NCBI RefSeq assembly: GCF_015547515.1
Contig: NZ_JADMVE010000001.1
Location: forward strand, 558,406-622,405
DNA: 64,000 nt
Direction of reading: 5' to 3'
Origin: Eubacterium sp. 1001713B170207_170306_E7
GTDB lineage: Bacteria; Bacillota; Clostridia; Eubacteriales; Eubacteriaceae
This document shows, in pieces, positions 1-8,784 of the stretch. The notes below the pieces were generated by a model. The model was not told the origin of the DNA and did not search any database. It saw only the letters and a program-made list of their open reading frames with translations. A program made the translations under genes and the position numbers. How positions within the stretch are numbered: position 1 is the stretch's first letter; every line of letters starts with the position of its first letter.

Positions 1-1
1 G

Positions 2-349
2 GACGATATTATAGACCGAATCCGCCAGTCGGTTGACCCGATCGGTTACGAGGCGGACATAATGCAGATGGTTCCGCCGCTCTATGTGAAAAAAGACAGC
101 CCCCTGGTACAGACACTGCTTGGCGTGTACCGCGATATAACCGGTGACCGGACAGAGCCCATCGCCATTGGCGGCGGTACCTATGCCCGGGCCTTTGACA
201 ACGCTGTAGCTTTTGGCGTGTTATTTCCGGGTGAGCCGGACATGTGCCATCAGGTGGATGAATACTGGAGCGTTGAGGATATGATGGTCAATCTTCAGAT
301 TATTGCGGGTGCGCTGGCCGCTCTTGGTGTATCGAAAAGAGGTCTGTAA
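2..349 (+). CDS. M20-family dipeptidase (PepV/Sapep type), C-terminal part
   Basis: Only the C-terminal ~115 residues are in the window; the reading frame is open through the left edge. The segment carries the PepV-like pattern GGGTYARAF, then FPGEPD and HQVDEYW, which belong to the metal-binding catalytic half of M20 di/aminopeptidases. These enzymes hydrolyse dipeptides in the cytoplasm. The stop codon shares one base with the start of the OPT transporter (TAATG), so peptide uptake and dipeptide hydrolysis are translationally coupled. Family is confident; exact substrate is inferred. Confidence 0.8.
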   Translation, partial: DDIIDRIRQSVDPIGYEADIMQMVPPLYVKKDSPLVQTLLGVYRDITGDRTEPIAIGGGTYARAFDNAVAFGVLFPGEPDMCHQVDEYWSVEDMMVNLQIIAGALAALGVSKRGL

Positions 350-2265
350 TGAAGGACCAATCAGCATTTAAGCCCTTTATCCCAGCGGACCGGGTGATGC
401 CGGAGTTTACAGCCACCTCCATTATCCTGGGGTTGATTCTGGCTGTGGTTTTCGGTGCTGCCAACGCCTATCTTGGCCTGCGCGTGGGTTTGACCATCTC
501 GGCGTCTATTCCTGCGGCGGTTATCTCCATGGGGGTTATCCGCCTTATTCTGAAGAAAGACTCTATCCTGGAAAATAATATTGTGCAGACCATTGGCTCG
601 GCGGGTGAATCAGTAGCCTCGGGCGCTATCTTTACGCTGCCGGCGCTGTTTATGTGGAGCCAGGAATGGGGAACCGCCAGCCCCTCGCTGGTTGAGATCG
701 CTCTCATTGCCATCTGCGGCGGTTTCCTTGGAATACTGTTCATGATTCCGTTACGGCGCGCCTTGATCGTCAAGGAGCATGGCGTTCTGCCATATCCGGA
801 GGGTACAGCCTGCGCCGAGGTTTTACTGGCTGGCGAGGAGGGTGGCTCTAAGGCGTCCATTGTGTTTGCGGGGCTTGGCATCGCCGGCGTTTATAAATTT
901 ATCACCGATGGCCTCAAGCTGTTTCCCTCCGAAATCTCATGGGAGATTAAGGGCTACAAAGGCGCGGCCTTTGGCTGTGATGTGCTGCCCGCACTTCTGG
1001 GCGTCGGTTATATCTGCGGCCCGAAGATCGCGTCTTACATGTTTTCTGGCGGTGTTTTAAGCTGGCTGGTCATCATGCCCCTTATCAGCATGTTTGCTGG
1101 TGACGCGGTTATTTTCCCGGGGACAGTGCCGATTTCAACGCTGGATTCCTTTGGTATCTGGAGTAATTATGTCCGTTATATCGGCGCGGGTGCGGTGGCA
1201 GCCGGCGGAATCATCAGCCTTGTGAAATCATTGCCCCTCATTGTCAGTACGTTTAAGCAGGCGATGAAAAGCTACTCGGGTAACAGCGGACCGGAAGTAC
1301 AGATCCGTACAGACCGGGATTTAAATATGAAGCTGGTCGCAGCCATGGTTTTGGTGATTATTCTGGTAATCTGGCTGGTGCCGGCTATCCCGGTTGATAT
1401 TTTTGGCGCGCTGATCATTACAGTGTTTGGCTTTTTCTTTGCGACGGTTGCCTCGCGGATTGTTGGCCTGGTGGGAAGCAGCAATAATCCTGTTTCCGGA
1501 ATGACCATTGCCACTCTGCTTATCGCGACGGTTATCTTTAAGGCCATTGGTATGACCGGGCAGGCGGGTATGACTGGCGCCATCGCCGTGGGATCAATCA
1601 TTGCTATTATCGCAGCCATCTCCGGCGATACTTCACAGGATTTAAAAACAGGCTATATTGTCGGATCAACGCCTCAAAAACAGCAGATCGGCGAGCTGCT
1701 GGGCGTAATCATTTCCGCGCTGGCCATCGGCGGCATTCTTTACCTGCTCAACTCGGCCTGGGGCTATGGCTCCACCGAGCTTCCCGCACCACAGGCTGTC
1801 TTGATGAAATTAGTGGTGGAAGGCGTTATGGATGGGAATCTCCCCTGGACCCTTGTCTTTATCGGCGCTGGGATTGCGGTGGTGGTTGAAATCCTCGGTG
1901 TGCCGGTACTGCCCTTTGCGGTTGGACTGTACCTGCCAGTCCATTTAAACGCGGCCATTATGGTTGGGGGACTGGTGCGCCTTTTCTTTGAAAAGAAGAA
2001 AAAGGTGACCGAAGACACACGCAAGGAATTTTTAAATAAAGGCCTGCTTTATACCTCAGGCATGATCGCGGGGGAAGGGCTTGTGGGCATTTTGCTGGCT
2101 GTGTTTGCCGTGATTCCTTTTGGCTCCGGCTATTTTGGTGATGTTCTGAACATTTCCGAACGGTTTTCTCTGGGAAGCATCGGGTCCATTGTCTTTTTCA
2201 TCCTTTTAATTTTATCCATCTTTAAGTTCTCGATCTGGAACAAGGATAAAAAGGCCCCGCAATAA
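349..2265 (+). CDS. OPT-family oligopeptide transporter
   Basis: 638 residues and strongly hydrophobic throughout, with roughly 14-16 predicted membrane segments. Typical OPT features are visible: an N-terminal segment ending in NAYLGLRVGLT (about residues 37-47), the SIPAAVISMGV helix, and a loop with YPEGTACAEVLLAGEEGG. Members move oligopeptides or metal chelates, probably proton-coupled. The gene is translationally coupled to the upstream M20 dipeptidase, which favours peptide import here. The substrate is not shown by the sequence. Confidence 0.88.
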   Translation: MKDQSAFKPFIPADRVMPEFTATSIILGLILAVVFGAANAYLGLRVGLTISASIPAAVISMGVIRLILKKDSILENNIVQTIGSAGESVASGAIFTLPALFMWSQEWGTASPSLVEIALIAICGGFLGILFMIPLRRALIVKEHGVLPYPEGTACAEVLLAGEEGGSKASIVFAGLGIAGVYKFITDGLKLFPSEISWEIKGYKGAAFGCDVLPALLGVGYICGPKIASYMFSGGVLSWLVIMPLISMFAGDAVIFPGTVPISTLDSFGIWSNYVRYIGAGAVAAGGIISLVKSLPLIVSTFKQAMKSYSGNSGPEVQIRTDRDLNMKLVAAMVLVIILVIWLVPAIPVDIFGALIITVFGFFFATVASRIVGLVGSSNNPVSGMTIATLLIATVIFKAIGMTGQAGMTGAIAVGSIIAIIAAISGDTSQDLKTGYIVGSTPQKQQIGELLGVIISALAIGGILYLLNSAWGYGSTELPAPQAVLMKLVVEGVMDGNLPWTLVFIGAGIAVVVEILGVPVLPFAVGLYLPVHLNAAIMVGGLVRLFFEKKKKVTEDTRKEFLNKGLLYTSGMIAGEGLVGILLAVFAVIPFGSGYFGDVLNISERFSLGSIGSIVFFILLILSIFKFSIWNKDKKAPQ

Positions 2266-2287
2266 AAATGAATGGGAGGTTTTAAAA

Positions 2288-2698
2288 ATCAAGCAAAGAC
2301 ACACACATAAAAAAGATAACTATCTGGATTACATTCCAGTACGCAATACTGTGTATATCTACACAAAAAACAAACAGGGACAGGTTACTATCCGAGTGCC
2401 AAACACCGGATGGATCAACCGGATAGCCCAGCGGTTCTTCGGGATGCCGGAAATCAGCTACATTCGTCTGGATGCCTATGGCAGCTATGTCTGGGAGCAG
2501 ATGGACGGCAAAAGAGATGTGATGGCGCTGGCCTGCCTGATGAAGGAGCGTTTTGGCGCAAAAGCCGAACCCCTTTACGAGCGGCTGATCCGTTTTCTGG
2601 AAACCCTTAAAGAAAATAAATATATCCATCTGGAAAAAAATGAAGCAGAAATACAGAAGGCGGACTGCGGGCCAAAGCAGCGCTGCCATGAGGTTTGA
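2288..2698 (+). CDS. PqqD-family protein, probable ATC start
   Basis: PqqD-like small protein of about 136 residues; the middle shows RLDAYGSYVWEQMDGKRDV and a C-terminal winged-helix-like part. PqqD domains bind peptide substrates for radical-SAM maturases, but no maturase or precursor is nearby. A GTG at 2351 would give 115 residues. The frame upstream of it stays open and encodes KKDNYLDYIPVRN, which I recognise as the conserved N-terminus of this Firmicutes family. The only in-frame codon properly spaced from GGGAGG (2274-2279) is ATC at 2288, so a rare ATC start is proposed. Confidence 0.7.
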   Translation: MKQRHTHKKDNYLDYIPVRNTVYIYTKNKQGQVTIRVPNTGWINRIAQRFFGMPEISYIRLDAYGSYVWEQMDGKRDVMALACLMKERFGAKAEPLYERLIRFLETLKENKYIHLEKNEAEIQKADCGPKQRCHEV

Positions 2699-2708
2699 CA
2701 GATATGAA

Positions 2709-2738
2709 AAAGAGTTGTTTTATACAGCTCTTTTTTTT
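2709..2738 (+). terminator. Intrinsic terminator after the PqqD-like gene
   Basis: AAAGAGTTGT pairs with ACAGCTCTTT (one G-U) around a short loop and runs into eight or more T residues. Confidence 0.8.
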
Positions 2739-2798
2739 ACCCGATGGAATAAAAGTTTGGTATAATAGCAGTATGCTAAAGAAACAAGGTGAGCCTGA

Positions 2799-3302
2799 AT
2801 GAATAATCGAGTAACCCATACCATTGAACCCTTTTGTCCGCCAGACGCGCGGATATTGATTTTAGGCACAATACCATCGCCTAAATCTCGGGAGTTTGGC
2901 TTTTATTACGGACATCCCCAAAACCGGTTCTGGCGTGTATTGTCCGACATTCTAAAGCAGCCCAGGCCAGAGACCAACGAAGAAAAGAAAAAATTTCTGA
3001 AAAGAAATAAGATTGCGCTCTGGGATGTCCTGGCCTCCTGTAATATTGACGGAGCCAGCGACAGCAGTATCAAAAACCCTGTTCCCAATGATTTTACAGA
3101 GGTTTTGGGCAGGGGAAAGATCAAGGCGGTTTATACCACTGGGGCAAAGGCCACGGCGCTCTATAAAAAATACAGTTACCCTGTCACTGGCGTGCCGTCT
3201 ATTTTACTGCCATCCACCAGCCCGGCCAACTGCCGCCTCAAATATGAGGAATTAAAGCAGGCCTACCGTGTGATTTTAAAACCGCTGAAGGGAGAAGATT
3301 GA
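2799..3302 (+). CDS. DNA-deoxyinosine glycosylase (uracil-DNA glycosylase superfamily, family 6 type)
   Basis: 167 residues. The N-terminal ILILGTIPSPKSREFGFYYG and the following GHPQNRFW are the active-site/DNA-binding segment of the hypoxanthine-DNA glycosylase branch of the UDG superfamily. NKIALWDVLASCNIDGASD and the late PSTSPAN segment also match the fold. It would excise deoxyinosine (deaminated adenine) from DNA, starting base-excision repair. A TATAAT at 2761-2766 gives it its own likely promoter. Its TGA stop overlaps the ATG of the Crp/Fnr gene, so the two are coupled. Confidence 0.85.
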   Translation: MNNRVTHTIEPFCPPDARILILGTIPSPKSREFGFYYGHPQNRFWRVLSDILKQPRPETNEEKKKFLKRNKIALWDVLASCNIDGASDSSIKNPVPNDFTEVLGRGKIKAVYTTGAKATALYKKYSYPVTGVPSILLPSTSPANCRLKYEELKQAYRVILKPLKGED

Positions 3303-3973
3303 TGGATGAAAGGATCGCTGGAATTTTTGAGGGGGTATGCGAAAATACGCTGAAGCACCTGACCGCGTCTGAAAATCTGCGCTGCTACCGCAAGGGCGAG
3401 CATCTTTTCAGAGACCGTGAGGCAACGCCCTTTGTGTTTGTAATTTTGTCCGGGAAGGCGTCCCTTTATAAAATTGGAGAGAGCGGGCAGAAAAAGGTCG
3501 CTTTCATACTGGGACCCGGCGAGCTGATCAATGAGGATATCCATCCTGAGACCACCTCCTCGGTAAGCTGTGAGGCCTTTGAAAATTTGGAGGTGCTCTG
3601 TGTTGAGAAGGACAGGCTCAAAGAATGGATGAAAATGGATTTTGCGCTGACCGAGATTGTACTGGATGCGGCGAACCGAAAGATTCGGCGTCTGTACCGT
3701 CAGCTTAAAAACACGACCGGTGTGTTGAAAATGGAAAGGCGTGTGGCCGCCAAGCTGTGGAAACTGGCCAATGATTACGGCGTCGATACCCCGTATGGCC
3801 GCACCATTGACATGAATATCAGTATCACCTATCTGGCCGATCTGATGGGATCACCGAGGGAAACGATCTCAAGGGCTTTAAAGCTTTTAAAGACACAAAG
3901 GCTTATCCGGCAGGATAAGAGCCGGATCACCGTGGTAAATATGGATGCTTTATCGGATTATTTTAAACAATAA
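3302..3973 (+). CDS. Crp/Fnr-family transcriptional regulator
   Basis: 223 residues: a cyclic-nucleotide-binding-like beta-roll (about residues 10-120), a dimerisation helix and a C-terminal winged helix with SITYLADLMGSPRETISRALKLL, the Crp-type recognition helix. No clustered cysteines for an Fnr Fe-S cluster are visible, so the effector is unknown. The ATG at 3302 overlaps the preceding stop (TGATG) and has GGAGAAG upstream; it was chosen over a TTG one codon earlier. Confidence 0.85.
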   Translation: MDERIAGIFEGVCENTLKHLTASENLRCYRKGEHLFRDREATPFVFVILSGKASLYKIGESGQKKVAFILGPGELINEDIHPETTSSVSCEAFENLEVLCVEKDRLKEWMKMDFALTEIVLDAANRKIRRLYRQLKNTTGVLKMERRVAAKLWKLANDYGVDTPYGRTIDMNISITYLADLMGSPRETISRALKLLKTQRLIRQDKSRITVVNMDALSDYFKQ

Positions 3974-3997
3974 AGGCAGGCCCTGGCCTGCCTTTGC
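3972..3997 (+). terminator. Hairpin terminator after the Crp/Fnr gene
   Basis: AAAGGCAGGCC and GGCCTGCCTTT form a perfect 11-bp stem starting in the stop codon. The T-run is short, so termination may be partial. Confidence 0.55.
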
Positions 3998-4037
3998 TGT
4001 CTTTCAGACTGAAAATCCGTCTGTTGTGCGGAAATTA

Positions 4038-4066
4038 TTGCTTTTGCGCAGGAAAGAACGTATAAT
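4038..4066 (+). promoter_or_regulatory. Sigma-A-type promoter of the LytTR operon
   Basis: TTGCTT (4038-4043), 17-bp spacer, TATAAT (4061-4066), placed 31 bp before the LytTR start codon. Confidence 0.65.
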
Positions 4067-4096
4067 AAAATTACATCGAAGGGAGAAGAATGCATC

Positions 4097-4798
4097 ATGC
4101 TGAGGGTGGCGATTTGTGACGATGAAAAGGAAATGCGGGAAACACTCTGTGAGTTTTTAAAGGGCCATCCCAGTGTGGAAGCCCTCGACTGCTTTGAATG
4201 CGGCGAGGCCTTTCTTCAAAAGCGCGGCCATTACGACCTGGTGCTCCTCGATATTGACATGAAGGGGATGAATGGAATTGAAACAGGCCGGAGAATCCGC
4301 AGATGGGATAAGCAGGTCTACATTGTCTATGTAACCCACCTGCCCGACTATCAGAAGTACGCCTTAGGGGTTCATGCCTTCGGTTATCTTGAGAAGCCCG
4401 TCAATAAAAAGGATATTGAGGCAGTTCTTCGGGAGGTGGAGGAATATAAGCAGGAAACAGAGCAGCCGCTGTTTCTTGAATTTATGACCGAAGAAGGAAT
4501 TCTGCGCTTTGATGTAAAGGAGATTTTTTATTTTGAGTATCTTGACCGCAGAATCCGTATGTGTACCCAGCACGGTACCTTCTATCTGCGCCGGAAAATG
4601 GGCGAGGTTGCGGAACAGATGAAGCCTTACGATTTCAGCCAGCCCCACAAAAGCTTTTGTGTGAACCTTTTCCACGTCAAGGCCATCAAGGGCTACGATA
4701 TCCAGATGACAAACAGTGATGTGGTGCCGTTGTCACAAAAGAAATCCGCGATGTTCAGAGAGCAGCTGAATGTTTATCTGGAGCATTTGATCGGGTAG
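4097..4798 (+). CDS. LytTR-family response regulator (AgrA-like)
   Basis: 233 residues. The N-terminal receiver domain (1-120) shows the acidic DDEKEM pocket and the phosphoacceptor in LVLLDIDMKGMNG. The C-terminal LytTR DNA-binding domain (about 130-230) has the EIFYFEYLDRRIRM strand and the FSQPHKSFCVN motif. It should bind direct repeats upstream of its targets after phosphorylation by the adjacent kinase. First gene of a five-gene operon; no propeptide gene is visible beside it. Confidence 0.9.
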   Translation: MLRVAICDDEKEMRETLCEFLKGHPSVEALDCFECGEAFLQKRGHYDLVLLDIDMKGMNGIETGRRIRRWDKQVYIVYVTHLPDYQKYALGVHAFGYLEKPVNKKDIEAVLREVEEYKQETEQPLFLEFMTEEGILRFDVKEIFYFEYLDRRIRMCTQHGTFYLRRKMGEVAEQMKPYDFSQPHKSFCVNLFHVKAIKGYDIQMTNSDVVPLSQKKSAMFREQLNVYLEHLIG

Positions 4799-4813
4799 GG
4801 GGAGTGGCAGAAA

Positions 4814-6139
4814 ATGACTGGACAATACATGCAGATTTATATTGGATTTGCAATCATATTTAATCTTTTTACGGTTTACATAACCTTTGACTTTATGAAA
4901 CAGCTTTTTGGAGTGTTTAAATTGAGTCGTATGGGCAGCATGCTTGTTGGTGTTTTATACGAAATTATTTTGGTGGTGGCCAGCTGTTACGTTTTTCCCT
5001 TTGTTAAAATATTTGCAATGCTTATATTCAGCGCCCCCTTGTTCATTGTTTTGTACGGAGAACATAAAAAAGTAAAATTATTTTATATATTTGCTTTCAG
5101 CTGTTTTCTGGGGTTATTTGAATTTTTACTTGACGCCTTTGTCCCAATGCTTATAAGTTACTTTATCGCCATTATTCCTTTTAATCCATGGCAGAATGGA
5201 CTGGGTATTATTTTTAATCAGGTGATTATTTTTAGCTGCTATCGTATAGTTATATGGCGGTTCCATAAAGAAAAAATTATACTGAATGGCAGTGTACGAG
5301 TGTTTAGCTTTATCATATTGCCAGTATTTAGTGTGTTTAATATTGTCCTGATGATTTTTATATCGACCTATTTATTGCCGCCTTTTATAAAGTTTTGTGT
5401 GTTTTGCGATATTCTTTTGATCCCTTTTCTGAACTTGTATTTATTCTATCTTTTTAATAAGGTGGTCCAAAATAATGAGATGAAAAAGCAGCTGGCCCTG
5501 TACGACCAGGCGTCAGACCTTCAATACCGCTACTACCAGAAAATGGAGAGCAAGCTGGAGGATTCCAGAAAAACGGTTCATGACATCAAAAACCATCTGC
5601 AGGCCATGGAACGGCTGTACCAGACCGGTGAAAAAGAAAAAGGCAGACAATACGGTGATGATTTAAGACAGCTCTTAAACAGTTTTAGCCAGGACTATTA
5701 TACAGACAACCGAGTTCTGAATATTGTTATCAATGATAAAGCCGAGCGTGGCAAATTATTAGGGATTCCCTTAGATTGTGCCTTAAACCAGATTGATCTG
5801 TCATTTATGAAGGAGATGGATATTACAACCATTTTTGCCAATCTTTTGGATAATGCCATTGAGGCCGCCGGTGAATCCAAGGAGCCTTGGACAAAGCTGA
5901 GGGCCGATAATGTGCGGGAATTCATTGTGATTTCCATTGAGAACAGTATGGAAAATAATTTGGCTTTAAACGAAGGGCGGCTGAGATCAAGCAAAGAGCG
6001 TCATCAGGGCTATGGACTTGAAAATGTAAAACGCGCCCTTGAAAAGTATAATGGACATCTGCGTATCGAAACAGGCGATCATGCGTTTAAGGTCAGCCTG
6101 TTCATTCCAGTTCAAATGGAGGTAAAGGATGATGGTTGA
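4814..6139 (+). CDS. GHKL-domain sensor histidine kinase (AgrC-like)
   Basis: 441 residues. About six or seven membrane helices occupy residues 1-215, followed by a dimerisation region with the phosphoacceptor in KTVHDIKNHLQAM and a GHKL ATPase domain with the N-box NLLDNAIEAA and late GYGLENV. This is the AgrC/VirS architecture, which normally senses a secreted peptide. The start ATG follows GGGGGAG. It overlaps the next gene by 11 bases. The ligand cannot be seen; neighbours point to a peptide or membrane-stress signal. Confidence 0.88.
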   Translation: MTGQYMQIYIGFAIIFNLFTVYITFDFMKQLFGVFKLSRMGSMLVGVLYEIILVVASCYVFPFVKIFAMLIFSAPLFIVLYGEHKKVKLFYIFAFSCFLGLFEFLLDAFVPMLISYFIAIIPFNPWQNGLGIIFNQVIIFSCYRIVIWRFHKEKIILNGSVRVFSFIILPVFSVFNIVLMIFISTYLLPPFIKFCVFCDILLIPFLNLYLFYLFNKVVQNNEMKKQLALYDQASDLQYRYYQKMESKLEDSRKTVHDIKNHLQAMERLYQTGEKEKGRQYGDDLRQLLNSFSQDYYTDNRVLNIVINDKAERGKLLGIPLDCALNQIDLSFMKEMDITTIFANLLDNAIEAAGESKEPWTKLRADNVREFIVISIENSMENNLALNEGRLRSSKERHQGYGLENVKRALEKYNGHLRIETGDHAFKVSLFIPVQMEVKDDG

Positions 6140-6878
6140 TACAGGAATTATCGCTAGCATGGTCGTGTTGATTTTTTTGTGCTTTGCCATCCCGATTGGT
6201 GGACTTATTTACTTAAGTGTCAGGAAGAAGCATGTTATCAGGCCTTTCATTATTGGTATGTTGGTTTTCTTTGTATTTCAGTTTGTGATCCGCCTGCCCA
6301 TCATACAACTGGCGCTGCCCCAGACCGCCTGGTTTTTAGCGATGAGTCAAAATCCATGGCTATATGGCCTGTTTCTGGGCGGGACAGCCGCCATTGCAGA
6401 GGAACTGGGACGCTATATTGCTGTTCGGTTTTTGCTTAAAAAGAATCGACGTTATGCAGACGGCATTGCTTATGGGCTGGGGCATGGCGGCATAGAGGCT
6501 ATGTTGCTTATCGGTGTGAATAATATCGCAAATTTGATTGTTTTGCAGGACGGGCAGTCTTTTTTGGCGCCAGTCATTGCTGCACAACTGAGCTATGCAT
6601 CTGTTTTTACAGCAATCTTTGAGCGTGTCCTTGCCATGGCATTGCAGGTCGGCCTTTCGATGCTGGTCTTTTATTGTGTGCGGTCGAAAAAATGGCGTTA
6701 TCTGGTGTACGCTTTAATCATTCATACCATTGTAGATGCTGCCATTGTTATTCTGCCAGGCGCCTTTGGTTTATCCAGTATCTGGATAGAAGCTGTGCTG
6801 CTCTTGGCGACCGCAGGGCTAATGATCTGGACGATAAAAATACGTCCGGCATTTATATATGGAGAGGAGAACTTATGA
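6129..6878 (+). CDS. YhfC-family glutamic-type intramembrane protease
   Basis: 249 residues, hydrophobic, about eight membrane helices. AIAEELGRYIAVRFLL contains the EE motif, and later GLGHGGIEA and the HTIVDA histidine are typical of YhfC proteins. These are related to CPBP/Abi-type intramembrane proteases, which process membrane peptides or act in bacteriocin immunity. It overlaps the kinase gene and hands over to the lipoprotein gene through ATGA, so it belongs to the sensory operon. The protease role is family knowledge. Confidence 0.82.
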   Translation: MMVDTGIIASMVVLIFLCFAIPIGGLIYLSVRKKHVIRPFIIGMLVFFVFQFVIRLPIIQLALPQTAWFLAMSQNPWLYGLFLGGTAAIAEELGRYIAVRFLLKKNRRYADGIAYGLGHGGIEAMLLIGVNNIANLIVLQDGQSFLAPVIAAQLSYASVFTAIFERVLAMALQVGLSMLVFYCVRSKKWRYLVYALIIHTIVDAAIVILPGAFGLSSIWIEAVLLLATAGLMIWTIKIRPAFIYGEENL

Positions 6879-7291
6879 TGAAAAAGAAAATGATGGCTAT
6901 TGGGTTGGTTACTTTAATGCTTTTGACGGTATTGTCGGCTTGTTCGGGAGGATCAGCCTCCAATCAGGAGCTTGACCCTGCTTTTAATGAGGATACCCTG
7001 AAACAGGAGGCGGAAAGGGTTATTGAGGAATGGAACAATCAGGATTTTGACGCCATAGCAGCGGACGCAGCCGATAATGTTAAGGATAAGCTGACTGCTG
7101 ATGTTTTAAAGGAAGCCTGGGAGCAAACCATGCCAAAGCTTGGTGAGTTCAGCAGAGTCAAACAGACAGAAATAGCGCCAAATAACAAAAACGCTTTAGT
7201 GGTAGCCATTGCAGAATACACAGGTGGCACCGCACAATTTACCATTGGCTTTGATCAAAATATGAAAATTGATAATTTTTTCATTAAATAG
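6875..7291 (+). CDS. Lipoprotein with DUF3887-like domain
   Basis: 138 residues starting at the ATG at 6875, which overlaps the YhfC stop and has GGAGAGGAGA upstream. A type II signal peptide ends in the lipobox LSAC, then comes a Ser/Gly linker and a compact domain (about 40-138) with FDAIAADAADNVKDKL and a beta-rich end, as in DUF3887 (NTF2-like fold). It should sit on the outer face of the cytoplasmic membrane. DUF3887 domains are frequent partners of immunity or peptidase proteins. Confidence 0.78.
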   Translation: MMKKKMMAIGLVTLMLLTVLSACSGGSASNQELDPAFNEDTLKQEAERVIEEWNNQDFDAIAADAADNVKDKLTADVLKEAWEQTMPKLGEFSRVKQTEIAPNNKNALVVAIAEYTGGTAQFTIGFDQNMKIDNFFIK

Positions 7292-7309
7292 TAATGGCAG
7301 GACAAACCA

Positions 7310-7663
7310 ATGAACCTAACACCATTTACCTTTTTAATACCGGTCCTTTGTACAGTTTTCGGCGGCCTCTTTTTATGGCATCCGCCTAAGGATATCAAGG
7401 GCCTGTATGGTTACCGCACGTCCCGCGCTATGAAGAACGAAGATACCTGGAAATTTGCGCATACAGTTGCCGGGAAAATCTGGCTGATTATGGGACTGGT
7501 CATGCTGATGGTACTGGGGCTTGCCCTGCTGCTGTTCAGAGAACAGTATGCAGAGGTGTCGCTCTATATCCAGATTTCTCAGGATGTGCTGTTGATTTTA
7601 TCGTTTTTTTCTGTGGAAAAAGCGCTGGAAAATACCTTTGATGCGGATGGAAATCGAAAATAG
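7310..7663 (+). CDS. SdpI-family membrane protein
   Basis: 117 residues, three membrane helices. Residues 26-70 carry the SdpI signature: KGLYGYRTSRAMKNEDTWKF and then HTVAGKIW. SdpI in Bacillus subtilis is immunity protein and signal transducer for the SdpC toxin. Here it closes an operon of kinase, regulator, YhfC protease and lipoprotein, which suggests membrane-peptide defence. A terminator follows 14 bp after the stop. Confidence 0.82.
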   Translation: MNLTPFTFLIPVLCTVFGGLFLWHPPKDIKGLYGYRTSRAMKNEDTWKFAHTVAGKIWLIMGLVMLMVLGLALLLFREQYAEVSLYIQISQDVLLILSFFSVEKALENTFDADGNRK

Positions 7664-7676
7664 GGGTATAAATTTA

Positions 7677-7708
7677 AGACATCGTGATCATCGTCACGGT
7701 GTCTTTTT
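7677..7708 (+). terminator. Terminator of the LytTR-SdpI operon
   Basis: AGACATCGTGA pairs with TCACGGTGTCT and is followed by TTTTT. It separates the sensory operon from asrABC. Confidence 0.75.
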
Positions 7709-7761
7709 CGATTTCGTTATAAAATTAACGTAAAGAACGAGTTGATCCAAAGGAGGCTAAT

Positions 7762-8784
7762 ATGGGTTACCAGATAAAAACAGAGGATTTTGATGCGGTT
7801 TTAAAAGACCTGTCTCAGCATTACCGGATTTTTGCGCCGCGCCTGTATCGGGGGGCCGGAGCGTTTTCGGACACAGACCGTGTGGAGTACGGTGAGGTTG
7901 GCAGTGTTGGGGACATAGAATTTGACCAAAAGAGCGATTTTTCATTTAAGGAAGTGTTGTTCCCCCAGTCTGAGGTATTGTTTTACTTTACAGAGGATGA
8001 GGTTAAAACAGCCAGTGAGGAGCCAAAGGGAAATATTATTTTTCTGAGAAGCTGTGATCTGCACGCAGTGCGCCGGTTTGACGAAATCTATTTAAAAAAC
8101 GGCTTTGAGGATATTTATTACGCGAGGCTGCGTGAAAAGACAAAATTTGTGCTGATGGGCTGTCCGCAGAGCTTTGAAAACTGCTTCTGTGTGGATATGG
8201 GCACCAACACCTGCGACACCTATGACGCTTATGTCAAGGCGGACGAAGACTTTGTATTGGTTGACAGCGGCTGGGAAGAGCTGAACGAAAGGCTGGAGAA
8301 TAAATCCAAGGCGGTTTCAGTTGCGCCGGAGTTTGCCATGGAAAATCCTGTGCATGTTAAAATCTCGGAAGACATTGATTTGAAGCAGGTGCTGGGCCTG
8401 CCGATGTGGGAAGAATACAACAGCCGCTGTATTGCGTGCGGCCGCTGTAATTTTGTCTGCCCAACCTGTACCTGCTTTACCATGCAGGATATTTTCTACC
8501 AGGAAAACGGGTGGGTCGGTGAACGCCGCCGCGTCTGGGCTTCCTGCCATGTCGATGGCTATACCGAGATGGCCGGCGGGCACTGCTTCAGAAACAGCAA
8601 GGCAGAACGGATGCGCTTTAAGGTCATGCATAAGGTGAACGATTATAAAAAACGGTTTGGCGAGCATATGTGTGTTGGCTGCGGACGCTGTGATGATATC
8701 TGCCCGGAATATATTTCTTTTTCAAACTGTATTAACAGGCTGAACGATGCTGTAAAAGAAAAGGAGGCCCAAAATGAAGAATGA
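7762..8784 (+). CDS. asrA: Anaerobic sulfite reductase subunit A
   Basis: 340 residues. The C-terminal half has two [4Fe-4S] ferredoxin motifs, CIACGRCNFVCPTCTC and CVGCGRCDDICPEY. The N-terminal half is the AsrA-specific domain shared with hydrogenase beta subunits. It relays electrons from AsrB to the siroheme subunit AsrC for reduction of sulfite to sulfide in the cytoplasm. The ATG follows AAAGGAGG. It overlaps asrB by 11 bases. No strong -35 is visible; a TATAAA lies at 7718-7723. Confidence 0.93.
   Translation: MGYQIKTEDFDAVLKDLSQHYRIFAPRLYRGAGAFSDTDRVEYGEVGSVGDIEFDQKSDFSFKEVLFPQSEVLFYFTEDEVKTASEEPKGNIIFLRSCDLHAVRRFDEIYLKNGFEDIYYARLREKTKFVLMGCPQSFENCFCVDMGTNTCDTYDAYVKADEDFVLVDSGWEELNERLENKSKAVSVAPEFAMENPVHVKISEDIDLKQVLGLPMWEEYNSRCIACGRCNFVCPTCTCFTMQDIFYQENGWVGERRRVWASCHVDGYTEMAGGHCFRNSKAERMRFKVMHKVNDYKKRFGEHMCVGCGRCDDICPEYISFSNCINRLNDAVKEKEAQNEE

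Noticed and set aside
468-2024. Minus-strand frames within the OPT gene
   Set aside because: Shadows of a GC-balanced membrane protein gene; no start signals or domains.
2351-2353. GTG as start of the PqqD-like gene
   Set aside because: It would drop the conserved NYLDYIPVRN segment, and no ribosome binding site precedes it.
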